Source: Belliella alkalica (GTDB lineage: Bacteria > Bacteroidota > Bacteroidia > Cytophagales > Cyclobacteriaceae). Taken from it: a DNA stretch of 64,000 bases. Below, piece by piece: positions 28,230 to 37,511 of this stretch (position 1 is the stretch's first letter; each line of letters begins with the position of its first letter). The notes under the pieces were generated by a model that had not been told where the DNA came from, did no database searches, and saw nothing but the letters and a program-made list of their open reading frames with translations. The stretch lies in the NCBI RefSeq assembly GCF_022549785.1, contig NZ_JAKZGO010000005.1, forward strand, positions 238,860-302,859, read 5' to 3'. The position numbers were made by a program, and so were the translations under genes.

Positions 28230-28712
28230 TTAGAATGTAAATCTAATCGACAAAGCCACTTCATCTCCCCAAAAGCCAGTGTAACCTGTAAGATTGAAGG
28301 CTGGTTTATAATCCAAAGACAAGTTGACTGGTGCCCCTTCAAACTTATAATCAAGTCCTATGATACCATCAATACCTACTACTGTATAGCTTCTGTTTTG
28401 GTCTCCCCAAGGTTGATTTCCTCTGTTGGCATTCCAAGTCCCAATATGAGCACCACCTCCATAAAACCAACTCAGACCTCTTACTTCGCTGATATCATTA
28501 TGGATTTCATATAGACCAGTCACCAAAAGACCTCTCCATCTTGTATGAAGAATACCTTCCAAAGCAGCCTTATCACTGATAAAGTGCTTTACTGTGAGTC
28601 CATTTCCTACACCAGCTCTCAAACCTATGCCAGTGTTATAGCCTTGAGCTAAGGTTTCATTTCTGATTGCCATGAAGGCAAATAGCACCAAAGTGTAAAG
28701 AATCTTTTTCAT
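28230..28712 (-). CDS. Small outer-membrane beta-barrel protein, uncharacterised
   Basis: 160 residues. Signal peptide with cleavage near TLAQ/GY. The mature part is strand-rich (TGIGLRAGVGNGLTVKHF, LSWFYGGGAHIG, VALSIRFTF) and ends in Phe, fitting an eight-strand barrel of the OmpA/OmpW size class. Ligand and role unknown. It has its own terminator and lies 36 bp downstream of the 5-formyl-THF cyclo-ligase gene, so it may be read from the same transcript. Confidence 0.65.
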   Translation of the reverse strand: MKKILYTLVLFAFMAIRNETLAQGYNTGIGLRAGVGNGLTVKHFISDKAALEGILHTRWRGLLVTGLYEIHNDISEVRGLSWFYGGGAHIGTWNANRGNQPWGDQNRSYTVVGIDGIIGLDYKFEGAPVNLSLDYKPAFNLTGYTGFWGDEVALSIRFTF

Positions 28713-28748
28713 TTTTAATAATTTTAATTGTTTAAATAAATAAAATAG

Positions 28749-29315
28749 TCAGAATAAAAACACCTCTGTGGGCGTGATACAAATATCTAAGGGAATATCG
28801 TGCCATTCTGTTGGAATCAGGTCTTCTGGAGGAAAAAAACTTGCTCCAATTTTCAAAACTTCTGATTTCAAACCATTTAAAAATCTATCGTAATATCCTT
28901 TCCCATATCCCAGACGATTGCCATTTTTGTCATAAGCCAATAAGGGAATCAAAACTGCTTGAATATTCTCTTCTGACACTTTTTCCCTGTTTAAAGGAAC
29001 AGGAATACCATATCTATCAATTTCAAACTTACTTAAATCTCGCAAAATTACTGTTTCCATCAATTCCGTAGAACTGTTGAGTACTGATGTATATAGTGTA
29101 TATCCACTTTTATCCAACTTTTCAAGAAACGGAAAAGTATTGACTTCTTTCAGATGCTTAATGGGTAGAAAGATATGAATGTGTTGGATTTCTTCCCGAC
29201 TATTTAGATAATGTATTAAATTTTCCCCAATCTTAAAAGAAAGTAATTCCAAATCATCTTCTGAAAGCTGTTGCCTTTTGGATTTATGAAGTTTTCTGAT
29301 TTCCTCTTTTGTCAT
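28749..29315 (-). CDS. 5-formyltetrahydrofolate cyclo-ligase
   Basis: 188 residues. It converts 5-formyl-THF with ATP to 5,10-methenyl-THF in the cytoplasm, returning a storage folate to one-carbon metabolism. The N-terminus MTKEEIRKLHKSKRQQLS is typical (K-R-R/K at the ATP site). The family signature NRLGYGKGYYDRFL near the C-terminus is intact, followed by the usual P-x-x-x-D-I-x-I-T-P close (DIPLDICITPTEVF). Its start overlaps the bshC stop by 32 bp, indicating tight coupling with the upstream gene. Confidence 0.95.
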   Translation of the reverse strand: MTKEEIRKLHKSKRQQLSEDDLELLSFKIGENLIHYLNSREEIQHIHIFLPIKHLKEVNTFPFLEKLDKSGYTLYTSVLNSSTELMETVILRDLSKFEIDRYGIPVPLNREKVSEENIQAVLIPLLAYDKNGNRLGYGKGYYDRFLNGLKSEVLKIGASFFPPEDLIPTEWHDIPLDICITPTEVFLF

Positions 29316-30876
29316 CTTTGGGCTTTAATATCATAAATGAAAAATCCAATGGGTCAAATGCCTCTATCAGCATCTCAATAAAGCTTTCTTCCTCGAGGTA
29401 AAATTTCATAAAATTTTCCACTCGCTCTTGTGGGCTCCCTCCAGGCAAGATAAAATCCCTGATCGTGTCCATTCTCTTGATTTGGATTTCGAGCCTTTTT
29501 TCCTCAGCCTTTCTAACTTTCCCCGAAAGGTGATCCATGATTTTCGAAATCCTGACTTTGGCAGATGCATAAGCACTTTCTAGGGTAGCATCTACTTCTT
29601 TGGCTTTCACAGCCGATCTGTCTATCACTTCTTCAAGCTTCTCCTTTTCTTGATTTAAGAAAATATCCAAACTGGAATGTTTCGCTACAAACTCTTTCTT
29701 CCATGCGATATAGTCCACAAAAAGCTCTGAATCTTTCAATGCCAATTGATCTTGCTTTTGGGCTGTCAAACTATCCAGAATCAAGGCGAAATTTCTAGGC
29801 ATCACCGCTGGAAACTGAACCCCAAAATAATCAAAGACTCCTTTGAGTTGCAGCCAATATACCACTTCTGCAGGACCACCGATATATGCAATATTTGGCA
29901 ATATCATCTCTTGATACAACGGCCTCAACACCACATTGGGACTAAAACGCTCTGGATTTGACTGAATCAAAGCTTTGATTTCCGATGTCTCGAACTTCAG
30001 CTCGGACTCTAAAACATGGTAAAAATCTCCGGATTTTTCGATTCTTTCCCTAAGACCATTTTCCATATAGAAAAAATTAATCTCACGGGGAAAAATCTGA
30101 CTTTTGTAACCTAATGCTTCCAACTTATCAGTCTGCTCTTGAGCTTTTTTATTTGGAATATTGTCAAGTATATCCTTTTCAATCACTGGAATAAAAATCT
30201 TCTTGAACGCAGGATCATTCGCATCCACTACGACTAAGCCCTTTTCTCCAAACAAATGATGAACATACTTCCTTACAGCCTCAGAAAGTGTCTTGGATTT
30301 GGAATAAGCCTCCACAAAAAACTCTGGTGCAAACTCAACTGATTTAAGGAATTCTTTAAATGAATCATCCAAGAAAAAATCACCAACTGCTCCTTTTTGA
30401 TTTGTATTCCATTGGTATTTTTTTCCTTCAAGCTTAAAGTAATTGATCTCTTCAAAATCATGATCCTCAGTTGCCATCCAGTACACAGGTACAAAGTTGT
30501 TTTCAGGATATTGTTTTGCTAGTTTTTTGGCCAAATTGATCGTAGAGACGATTTTATAGATAAAATAAAGTGGGCCGGTGAATAAATTCAACTGATGACC
30601 GGTGGTAACTGTAAAGGTATTTTTCTCTCCCAAGAGCTTCAGTTGCTGCTCAAAATCTTCGCTAAGAGAAAAATCAGCATATTGCTTTTGAAGTGTAGTT
30701 ACCAAAACATCCCTGTTTTCTCGGGGCATTCTTTTTTCTTCAATGAGCCTTCCAAAATTTTCCAATCTCGGAAAATGACTGTAAAATTCAGCTAAAGCTG
30801 GTTTTTCGTCAAGGTAATCTAAAAATAACTGAGAAAATTGGCCTGTACAGGCGGGGTCCACTTGTGACTTGATCAT
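29284..30876 (-). CDS. bshC: Bacillithiol biosynthesis cysteine-adding enzyme BshC
   Basis: 530 residues, the usual length. It adds cysteine to glucosaminyl malate, the last step of bacillithiol synthesis. Signature segments are TVTTGHQLNLFTGPLYFIYKI-type (seen as GHQLNLFTGPLYFIYK), VYWMATEDHDFEEINYF and IAYIGGPAEVVYWLQLK, followed by a C-terminal coiled-coil (about residues 380-480, many Lys/Glu). bshA and bshB are not in the window. BshC is known from Firmicutes and is widespread in Bacteroidota. Divergent from copA across about 310 bp. Confidence 0.96.
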   Translation of the reverse strand: MIKSQVDPACTGQFSQLFLDYLDEKPALAEFYSHFPRLENFGRLIEEKRMPRENRDVLVTTLQKQYADFSLSEDFEQQLKLLGEKNTFTVTTGHQLNLFTGPLYFIYKIVSTINLAKKLAKQYPENNFVPVYWMATEDHDFEEINYFKLEGKKYQWNTNQKGAVGDFFLDDSFKEFLKSVEFAPEFFVEAYSKSKTLSEAVRKYVHHLFGEKGLVVVDANDPAFKKIFIPVIEKDILDNIPNKKAQEQTDKLEALGYKSQIFPREINFFYMENGLRERIEKSGDFYHVLESELKFETSEIKALIQSNPERFSPNVVLRPLYQEMILPNIAYIGGPAEVVYWLQLKGVFDYFGVQFPAVMPRNFALILDSLTAQKQDQLALKDSELFVDYIAWKKEFVAKHSSLDIFLNQEKEKLEEVIDRSAVKAKEVDATLESAYASAKVRISKIMDHLSGKVRKAEEKRLEIQIKRMDTIRDFILPGGSPQERVENFMKFYLEEESFIEMLIEAFDPLDFSFMILKPKDDKRGNQKTS

Positions 30877-31156
30877 GGAAATATCGGGTTCAATAAGATG
30901 ATTACGGATACAAGATCAATAAACTTGTTGATAAACCATAAAGTTCGCAAAATTTTGTCAATTACAAGAATGGTCTAATTCGAATGAAAAAGAGAACAGG
31001 TGGACGGGAGATATGAGATGGATGCTAGAAGCTTCCAGGTTTTTTGAATCCTCGAAGATTAACATTAAAAAATGTCCCAATATTTCTGGTATCTAAGAAT
31101 CAAGATACAATTGAATAATATCAAAAATTATGTAAGTCTGACGAAAGCATCAACTT
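30877..31156. other. Divergent intergenic region bshC/copA
   Basis: No ORF. It should contain the bshC promoter on the minus strand; no clear consensus was found for it. The copA -7 box lies at its right end. Confidence 0.4.
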
Positions 31157-31164
31157 TACCTTTG
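31157..31164 (+). promoter_or_regulatory. copA promoter -7 element
   Basis: TACCTTTG matches TAnnTTTG exactly, 23 bp upstream of the copA start. No clear -33 TTTG was found at the expected spacing. Confidence 0.5.
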
Positions 31165-31187
31165 CTTCAACTTAAAGTTTCAATAAA

Positions 31188-33368
31188 ATGAAAAAAGAAA
31201 TCCCTGTAGAGGGCATGAGCTGTGCTGCATGCGCTATTTCTGTAGAAAACACATTAAGGAATTCACCCGGTGTGAAAAATGCTTCTGTGAATTATGCAAA
31301 TCATGCCGCTACGATAGAGTGGGAAGAGCAGACCATTTCATTGAATGAACTTCAGAAAAAAATCCAAGCCACAGGTTACGATTTATTAATTGAAGAAATT
31401 GAACAAGCCGAATTAGAAGAAAAAGCTAAAGATGCCTTCAAAAAACTAAAGCTTAAAACGATATTTGCGGGGATTTTAGCCTTACCTGTATTTGTAATAG
31501 GCATGTTCTGGATGGATATGCCATATGGAAATTACATTATGTGGGTATTCACGACCCCTATTCTATTTGTTTTTGGGAATCAATTCTTCAAAAATGCATG
31601 GAAGCAAACAAAAAATCTCAGTGCGAATATGGATACTCTAGTCGCAATAAGTACTGGAATTGCATATTTGTACAGTAGCTTCAACACATTTTTTCCTACA
31701 TTTTTGGAAGCTAAAGGGCTTGAGCCCCATGTATATTTTGAGGCGGCAGCAGTGATCTTGTTTTTTATTCTTTTGGGAAAAACCTTAGAAGCAGGTGCAA
31801 AAGCCGGGACTGGTGAAGCGCTGAAAAAGTTAATGGGATTGCAACCAACTGATCTTATTGTTTTGCAAAACGGTAAGGAGCTAACCAAAAAAACTATCGA
31901 TGTACAACTTGGTGAGTTGATACTGATCAAACCTGGGCAAAAAATCCCACTGGATGGAAAAACCGTTGAAGGTGAGTCTTATGTAAACGAAAATATGTTG
32001 ACAGGTGAACCCATTCCAGTATTGAAATCCATTCAATCAAAAGTGTTTGCAGGAACAATAAATCAAGCTGGAAGTTTTGTTTTTGAAGTAGAAAAAATCA
32101 GTAAAAACACCCTATTGTCCCAAATAATTGATCGTGTCAAAGCTGCACAAGGCTCCAAAGCGCCTGTCCAAAAACTTGTTGATAAAGTTGCTGCTGTTTT
32201 TGTACCAGTAGTTCTTCTTATTGGACTTTTGACAATGTTAGTCTGGGGATTTAGCGGTGTTGATGAAGCTTGGCTGCGAGGAATTATGGCAATGATAACA
32301 GTATTTGTCATTGCTTGCCCCTGTGCTTTGGGATTGGCAACACCAACCGCAATCATCACAGCCATAGGCAAAGGCGCTGATATGGGAATATTGATCAAAG
32401 ATGCCGAAAGTCTTGAAAAAGGAATTAAAATAGATACTATAATTCTCGATAAAACGGGTACAATTACAGAAGGAAAACCAAAAGTATCCCATTTTATCAC
32501 ATCAGAAGACTGTACTGAATTAGATAGAAAGGCTATTTTTTCTCTTGAAAAAAAGAGTGAGCACCCGTTGGCAAATGCTATTGCGGCCTATTTATCTCAA
32601 GAAAATCTGGAAATAAAAAGTTTCAAAAGTATCACTGGACACGGGGTGCAAGGAATTATTGAGGGGGATATTTATAGAGTAGGAAACTTAAAATGGATCA
32701 AATCAGAAGGAGTAACTTCCAACACAGAACTTAAAAACAAAGCTGAAAAGGCTCTTGAAGAAGGATTTATAATAGTATTTGCATCAAAAAATGATCATCT
32801 GATAGGATTTTTCATGATTGGAGACCTTGTGAAGGAGACTTCAAAGGAAGCGATTACCAACTTAAAACATATGGGCATAGAAGTTCATATGCTGACCGGG
32901 GATCAGGAAAAAACGGCATGGTTGATTGCCAAAAGTGTCGATATTGAGCATTATAAATCAGAAATGCTACCGCAGGATAAAGCTGAATACATCAAAACCC
33001 TTCAATCAAAAGGGAAAAAGGTAGGTATGGTTGGCGATGGAATCAATGACAGTGAAGCATTGAGTATTGCAGATTTGAGTATCGCGATGGGGCATGGCAC
33101 CGACATTGCCATGGACATTGCAGAGATTACTTTGGTTCACTCAGACCTGAATGACATCCCAAAATCGCTAAAATTGACAAAAAAATCAATCAAAATAATT
33201 CATCAAAATCTATTCTGGGCATTCATTTATAACATCATCGGAATTCCTGTGGCTGCAGGCTTGTTGTATCCTATGTTTGGGTTTCTACTGAATCCAATGA
33301 TCGCGGGAGCAGCGATGGCCCTTTCATCTGTATCGGTGGTAACAAATAGCTTGAGGTTGAGAAAGTAA
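31188..33368 (+). CDS. copA: Copper-type heavy-metal P1B ATPase
   Basis: 726 residues. It exports Cu(I) from cytoplasm to periplasm using ATP. One N-terminal heavy-metal-associated domain with GMSCAAC (Cys12, Cys15), eight predicted membrane helices, the intramembrane CPC motif (residues 377-379), phosphorylation motif DKTGTITEGK (Asp421), TGEP, the SEHPLANAI His of P1B pumps and GDGINDSEAL. The C-terminal helices carry an N and an MxxSS-type motif (YNIIGIPVAAG, MALSSVSVVTNSLRL), typical of copper rather than zinc or cadmium pumps. It is followed by a small HMA protein on the same strand. Confidence 0.95.
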   Translation: MKKEIPVEGMSCAACAISVENTLRNSPGVKNASVNYANHAATIEWEEQTISLNELQKKIQATGYDLLIEEIEQAELEEKAKDAFKKLKLKTIFAGILALPVFVIGMFWMDMPYGNYIMWVFTTPILFVFGNQFFKNAWKQTKNLSANMDTLVAISTGIAYLYSSFNTFFPTFLEAKGLEPHVYFEAAAVILFFILLGKTLEAGAKAGTGEALKKLMGLQPTDLIVLQNGKELTKKTIDVQLGELILIKPGQKIPLDGKTVEGESYVNENMLTGEPIPVLKSIQSKVFAGTINQAGSFVFEVEKISKNTLLSQIIDRVKAAQGSKAPVQKLVDKVAAVFVPVVLLIGLLTMLVWGFSGVDEAWLRGIMAMITVFVIACPCALGLATPTAIITAIGKGADMGILIKDAESLEKGIKIDTIILDKTGTITEGKPKVSHFITSEDCTELDRKAIFSLEKKSEHPLANAIAAYLSQENLEIKSFKSITGHGVQGIIEGDIYRVGNLKWIKSEGVTSNTELKNKAEKALEEGFIIVFASKNDHLIGFFMIGDLVKETSKEAITNLKHMGIEVHMLTGDQEKTAWLIAKSVDIEHYKSEMLPQDKAEYIKTLQSKGKKVGMVGDGINDSEALSIADLSIAMGHGTDIAMDIAEITLVHSDLNDIPKSLKLTKKSIKIIHQNLFWAFIYNIIGIPVAAGLLYPMFGFLLNPMIAGAAMALSSVSVVTNSLRLRK

Positions 33369-33573
33369 AATTCAACAGTCAAGGATCAACGATCCACAAA
33401 ACTGGAATTGGTGGTTAGTTGAATAGTTGATTGGTGAATGATACTAATGACGAGTGATTTACACCGTAAGGTTTCGGATTCTTTGCGACTGTGGTGAGGA
33501 AGTGCTTGTCATTTCCTCTCTGTATAAGCTGATATTAACAAACTGTTTGACAATAAGGAAAAAATATAAAGAC

Positions 33574-33777
33574 ATGAAAACACAACAATTTAAGACCAAT
33601 GTAAAATGCGGAGCCTGCGTGGCTGCAATAACTCCTGAAATGGAAAAAATAGAAAATACTACGTGGAAAGTTGATTTGGCACATCCTGATAGGATCCTGA
33701 CAGTCGAAGGAGTTTTTTCATCACTAGATGTATTTACTGCCCTTGAAAAATCCGGCTACAAAGCGGAAAAGATTTGA
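33574..33777 (+). CDS. Small heavy-metal-associated (HMA) domain protein
   Basis: 67 residues from the ATG at 33574; a 40-residue in-frame extension upstream has no family character. The chain follows the betaalphabetabetaalphabeta HMA plan: QFKTNVKCGACVAAITPEM with the metal-binding C-G-A-C, WKVDLAHPDRILTVEG, and a final helix ALEKSGYKAEKI. Likely a cytoplasmic copper chaperone for the adjacent ATPase. The usual Met before the first Cys is replaced by Lys (VKCGAC), a variant seen in other Bacteroidota HMA proteins. It lies about 205 bp downstream of copA. Confidence 0.85.
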   Translation: MKTQQFKTNVKCGACVAAITPEMEKIENTTWKVDLAHPDRILTVEGVFSSLDVFTALEKSGYKAEKI

Positions 33778-33833
33778 TCAAACAATTTTCAGGCAAATAG
33801 CTTTATTTTATTAGCTTTGCCCAAAACAAAAAT

Positions 33834-35078
33834 ATGATTAGCTACCAACAATTCACGCTTGACAATGGTCTTCAAGTACTAGTCCACGAGGATCACAGTA
33901 CCAAAATCGCCGTAGTCAATATATTGTATAAAGTTGGCTCAAGAAACGAGATTGAAGGAAAAACAGGATTGGCCCATTATTTTGAGCACTTGATGTTTGG
34001 TAGTTCTAAACACGTACCTGTATTCGATAGTGCACTTGAGAAAGTAGGGGGATCATGCAATGCCTTCACGAATACAGATATTACCAACTACTACATCACT
34101 TTGCCAGCTGTAAATATTGAAACAGCCTTCTGGCTGGAATCTGACAGAATGTTGCATTTGAGCCTGAGTGATAAAACAATCGAAACCCAGAGAAAGGTAG
34201 TCATAGAAGAATTCAAGCAGCGGTATCTCAATCAGCCATATGGAGATGTATTTCACCATATTAGAGACATGGCATATGACAGACATCCATACCAATGGCC
34301 CACTATAGGTAAGGAAATAGAGGATATTGTTAATTACAAGAAGGAACATGTCGAAGAATTCTATTTCACTCATTACAGGCCTGACAATGCCATCATGGTG
34401 GTAGCCGGCAATGTCACACTTGAGCAAGTAAAGCAACTTTCAGAAAAATGGTTTGCCCCTATACCTTCTGGCCAAATCCCAAAGAAAACAATCACAGAAG
34501 AGTTACCTCAAATCCATAAGAAAACTAAGGTAATTGAAGCAGATGTCCCTACGGATGCATTATATAAAGTGTACCACATGCCAGGCAGATTACACGATGG
34601 TTATCTGGAAGCTGATTTGATCACAGACATTCTTGGTTTTGGGAGGTCTTCAACTCTTGAGCAAAGTCTTGTCAAAAACGGAAGTATCTTTGCATCAGTT
34701 GGAGGCTATATACTTGGAACTGTAGATCCAGGACTTATGGTTTTTTCTGGGAAAATGGAAAAGGGACAAAGTGCCGAAGATGCAGAAAAAGCATTGGACG
34801 AAGTAATTGAGAATTTCAAAAGGAATTCTATTTCAGATAGCATTTTGGTCAAAGTTAAAAATCAGGCTGAAGCGATGAAAACTTATGAATCTATTCAACT
34901 ATTGAACAGAGCCATGAGCTTGGCATACCATGCCCACCTTGGCAATCCTGATTATCATCAATTAGAATACGAAAAGAAAACGAAAATCCCTTCTGATCAA
35001 ATATTAAAATGGGCAAATACAATCTTGAAAGAGGAAAATTCTTCTGTCTTGTATTATAAAAGTAAGGCTTCTAGTTAA
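33834..35078 (+). CDS. M16 family zinc peptidase
   Basis: 414 residues. The inverted zinc motif HYFEHLMF (HxxEH) near residue 47, with a downstream Glu in VVIEEF, completes the metal site. The layout is two M16 domains as in processing-peptidase beta subunits (FTNTDITNYYITLP, RPDNAIMVVAGNV, LVKNGSIFASVGG). No signal peptide, so cytoplasmic unless exported otherwise. In many Bacteroidota an inactive M16 partner follows directly; here none does, and 250 bp of non-coding DNA with palindromes follows instead. Confidence 0.9.
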   Translation: MISYQQFTLDNGLQVLVHEDHSTKIAVVNILYKVGSRNEIEGKTGLAHYFEHLMFGSSKHVPVFDSALEKVGGSCNAFTNTDITNYYITLPAVNIETAFWLESDRMLHLSLSDKTIETQRKVVIEEFKQRYLNQPYGDVFHHIRDMAYDRHPYQWPTIGKEIEDIVNYKKEHVEEFYFTHYRPDNAIMVVAGNVTLEQVKQLSEKWFAPIPSGQIPKKTITEELPQIHKKTKVIEADVPTDALYKVYHMPGRLHDGYLEADLITDILGFGRSSTLEQSLVKNGSIFASVGGYILGTVDPGLMVFSGKMEKGQSAEDAEKALDEVIENFKRNSISDSILVKVKNQAEAMKTYESIQLLNRAMSLAYHAHLGNPDYHQLEYEKKTKIPSDQILKWANTILKEENSSVLYYKSKASS

Positions 35079-35187
35079 GATATTGGGAAGTGGTTATGTG
35101 TTGTTAGGTTATTGAGGGAACTAGGAAGGAGAAAGGGTGATGGAGGAAGGTAGAAGGTGTCATTTCCTGACAAAGAAATAAGGATAT

Positions 35188-35274
35188 GCCCTGTAAGGGC
35201 AACTGACACTAACATTGGGTTTCAACCCAATGCAATGGTAAATGTCTGATTCACTTTTGCCCTGACGGGGCAAA
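35188..35274. repeat. REP-like cluster of three palindromes
   Basis: Three hairpins in 87 bp: GCCCTGTAAGGGC (35188-35200), CATTGGGTTTCAACCCAATG (35213-35232, 9-bp arms) and TTTGCCCTGACGGGGCAAA (35256-35274). The GGGTTTcAACCC core reappears truncated at the window end. Resembles REP elements mobilised by TnpA-REP (RAYT) transposases; none is present here. Confidence 0.65.
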
Positions 35275-35324
35275 TGAATAGCTTATAAGAATATAGAAAA
35301 ACACTTGAAAATATTATTTAATAA

Positions 35325-35807
35325 ATGGGAAAAATAAGAGTAGGCTTCGGCTATGATGTTCACCAATTGAAAGAAGGATATGATTTTTGGTTGGGAGGAA
35401 TACAGATTCCATTTGAAAAAGGCGCAGTAGGCCATTCTGATGCAGATGTGCTAATTCATGTAATCTGCGATGCATTGCTTGGTGCTGCCAACATGCGGGA
35501 TATCGGATTTCATTTTTCTGACACAGATCCTCAATACAAAGGTATTGATAGTAAAATCTTACTAAAGGACGTCATGCTGCTGCTAAAAGACAAAGGATAT
35601 GTAATTGGGAATATTGACTCCACTATATGCCTTCAACTTCCAAAAATAAATCCACACATTCCTGAGATGAAAAAATGCCTTGCAGAAGTAATGGGAATAG
35701 ATGAAGATGATATTTCCATCAAAGCTACAACTACAGAGAAATTGGGATTTGTAGGTAGACAGGAAGGGATATCGGCTTATTGCGCAGTACTTATAGAGAA
35801 AAAATGA
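35325..35807 (+). CDS. ispF: 2-C-methyl-D-erythritol 2,4-cyclodiphosphate synthase
   Basis: 160 residues. It cyclises CDP-methylerythritol 2-phosphate in the non-mevalonate isoprenoid pathway, as a trimer with zinc. RVGFGYDVHQL supplies the metal Asp/His pair, GHSDADVLIHVICDALLGA is the conserved metal and substrate loop, DIGFHFSDTDPQYKG follows, and KATTTEKLGFVGRQEGI closes the active site. All key residues are intact. Only 1 bp separates its stop from mnmD. Confidence 0.97.
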   Translation: MGKIRVGFGYDVHQLKEGYDFWLGGIQIPFEKGAVGHSDADVLIHVICDALLGAANMRDIGFHFSDTDPQYKGIDSKILLKDVMLLLKDKGYVIGNIDSTICLQLPKINPHIPEMKKCLAEVMGIDEDDISIKATTTEKLGFVGRQEGISAYCAVLIEKK

Positions 35808-35808
35808 C

Positions 35809-36498
35809 ATGAAAAGAGAGATAAAAATCATTACGACTGAGGATGGCTCAAATTCATTGTTTCTACCAGAATTGAACGAATCATATCATTCTTTTCATGG
35901 AGCTTACAGAGAATCTGTTCATGTATTTATGCTTTATGGCTTAGAATCATGGTTTATGCATAATCAAAACTTGCAGCCTATAAGGGTCTTTGAAGTTGGA
36001 TTTGGTACAGGATTGAATGCTTGGCTGACGCTTGTATGGGCAGAGCAAAACAAAACCTCTATTTTGTATCACACAATAGAACCTTTCCCAATTGAAGAAA
36101 GTATCTATAGCCAATTGAATTATACCAAGATCGATGAGACGATTATGCATTACGAGCCATTTTTTCAAATTATCCATAAAGAACCTTGGAATGAAGGAGG
36201 AGTAGTCACGGAATATTTCAATATGAAAAAAGATGTGGTTAGCTTAGAAGATGCGCAGCTATATCCTATCGATGTGGTTTTTTATGATGCTTTTGCTCCA
36301 AACAAGCAGCCTGAATTATGGACAAAAGATATCCTTGCCAAAGTAGTGGAAGCCATGAATCCTGGGGGTATTTTTGTAACCTACTCTGCTAAAGGACAAC
36401 TCAAAAGGGATCTGGAAGAACTTGGAATGATAGTAGAAACACTTCCAGGTCCTCCTGGAAAAAAAGAAATGACTCGGGCGATCAAACAGAACACGTAA
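35809..36498 (+). CDS. mnmD: tRNA (mnm5s2U34) methyltransferase MnmD
   Basis: 229 residues, the stand-alone methyltransferase half of enterobacterial MnmC. It methylates 5-aminomethyl-2-thiouridine at the wobble position using SAM. Visible are DGSNSLFLPELNESYHS and GAYRESVHVF at the N-terminus, the SAM motif FEVGFGTGLNAWLT, YDAFAPNKQPELW as the catalytic-site loop, and GGIFVTYSAKGQLKRDL. The FAD oxidase half is absent, which is normal in Bacteroidota. Co-directional with ispF at a 1-bp gap. Confidence 0.95.
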   Translation: MKREIKIITTEDGSNSLFLPELNESYHSFHGAYRESVHVFMLYGLESWFMHNQNLQPIRVFEVGFGTGLNAWLTLVWAEQNKTSILYHTIEPFPIEESIYSQLNYTKIDETIMHYEPFFQIIHKEPWNEGGVVTEYFNMKKDVVSLEDAQLYPIDVVFYDAFAPNKQPELWTKDILAKVVEAMNPGGIFVTYSAKGQLKRDLEELGMIVETLPGPPGKKEMTRAIKQNT

Positions 36499-36563
36499 TT
36501 AAAACCACTTTCTTAACACCCTCCTTTTCGCCACCCATTTGAGACTCCCTACGCCTTCTACAA

Positions 36564-36592
36564 AAACATGAAACAGAGGTGGTTTCATGTTT
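36564..36592 (+). terminator. Weak hairpin after mnmD
   Basis: 11-bp perfect stem AAACATGAAAC/GTTTCATGTTT with a 7-nt loop, but only TTTA after the stem. Possible end of the ispF-mnmD transcript. Confidence 0.45.
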
Positions 36593-36694
36593 ACCTAATT
36601 CAGATCGCATTAGATAAAATATGTAGCTTGCCGTTTGGATAATTTTTCTAATACTTGTCATATATTCTCTATTTTTAGACACTAAGACATAAGT

Positions 36695-37186
36695 ATGAAG
36701 CAAAAGCTACTAGATCAAATCATCAAAGAACTGCATCGTGAGGCCTATCTCTGGTCTCGGCAGTGCTGTGGTTTTGATGATGAACTAGCAAAAGATGTGC
36801 TTCAACATGTATACCTCAAAATATGGGAAGAAAAAGCCAAATACAATGCCGAATCAAAAGTCAAGACCTGGCTGTTTTCGGTAATTAGGTTTACAGCAAT
36901 CGAATGGTTGAAAAAAAACAAGAAATTGGTCCCTCTCCATGAAGATTATGATTTGGTGGAAGAAGAAAAAATACCTGAGGCAGCATCGCACGAGGAATTG
37001 ATCCAATTACTTCCTGAGCGACAAAAAGAGATTCTGCTGTTGGTCTTTTACCATCAACTGACCTTGGAAAAAGCAGCTGACATAATGGAAGTGAGCTTGG
37101 GTACAGCACGGACACACTATGACAGAGGAAAGAAAAAACTCAAGGAACTTATCCTAAAAAAACAAGTCTATGAAGCTACAAGATGA
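36695..37186 (+). CDS. ECF-type RNA polymerase sigma factor
   Basis: 163 residues. Region 2 includes DDELAKDVLQHVYLKIWEE and TWLFSVIRFTAIEWLKKNK. Region 4 includes LPERQKEILLLVFYHQLTLEKAADIMEVSLGTARTHYDRGKKKL, with the helix-turn-helix at about 120-150. It directs RNA polymerase to a small regulon when released from its anti-sigma factor. The next gene overlaps its 3' end and looks like that anti-sigma factor; the third gene is a periplasmic Spy/CpxP-like protein. The trio has the parts list of CnrH/CnrY/CnrX. Confidence 0.9.
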   Translation: MKQKLLDQIIKELHREAYLWSRQCCGFDDELAKDVLQHVYLKIWEEKAKYNAESKVKTWLFSVIRFTAIEWLKKNKKLVPLHEDYDLVEEEKIPEAASHEELIQLLPERQKEILLLVFYHQLTLEKAADIMEVSLGTARTHYDRGKKKLKELILKKQVYEATR

Positions 37187-37496
37187 TATGAATGACAAGG
37201 AGCTCGAAATGTTTTTTTCTGAGCTAAGAAATGAGAATAATAAGTTAACCATACCCGAATATCCAAAAAAACCATCTTCCAATTTCCGGAAACTGATACC
37301 AATTGGCATTGCAGCATCACTACTATTGGGGATTTTTGTTTGGAATCAAACGAAAGAAGAAACACCACTTTATCAGGACTTGATCATCATTTCACTGATA
37401 GAAGGGGAAGACAATGAACAAAGATTTGTCATAGAGCAAGCATCCTCCATGGATGTCTGGGAATCCCCCACGGCATCATTACTTAATGAATTCTAA
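37170..37496 (+). CDS. Small one-pass membrane protein, probable anti-sigma factor
   Basis: 108 residues (102 if it starts at the second ATG, 37188, just after the sigma stop). A short charged N-terminal helix (NDKELEMFFSELRNEN) would be cytoplasmic. One membrane span lies at about residues 43-59 (LIPIGIAASLLLGIFVW), and the periplasmic tail is acidic. Size and topology are like CnrY-type anti-sigma factors. No zinc-binding HxxxCxxC motif. It overlaps the sigma gene by 17 bp. Function is inferred from position and topology. Confidence 0.6.
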   Translation: MKLQDDMNDKELEMFFSELRNENNKLTIPEYPKKPSSNFRKLIPIGIAASLLLGIFVWNQTKEETPLYQDLIIISLIEGEDNEQRFVIEQASSMDVWESPTASLLNEF

Positions 37497-37511
37497 ACCA
37501 ATTATCACATT

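Noticed and set aside
33454-33573. 40-residue N-terminal extension of the HMA protein
   Set aside because: No HMA family member has it, and the ATG at 33574 gives the normal length.
36482-36703. Minus-strand 73-codon ORF upstream of the first sigma gene
   Set aside because: It overlaps the mnmD end and a hairpin, has odd composition and no supporting signals.
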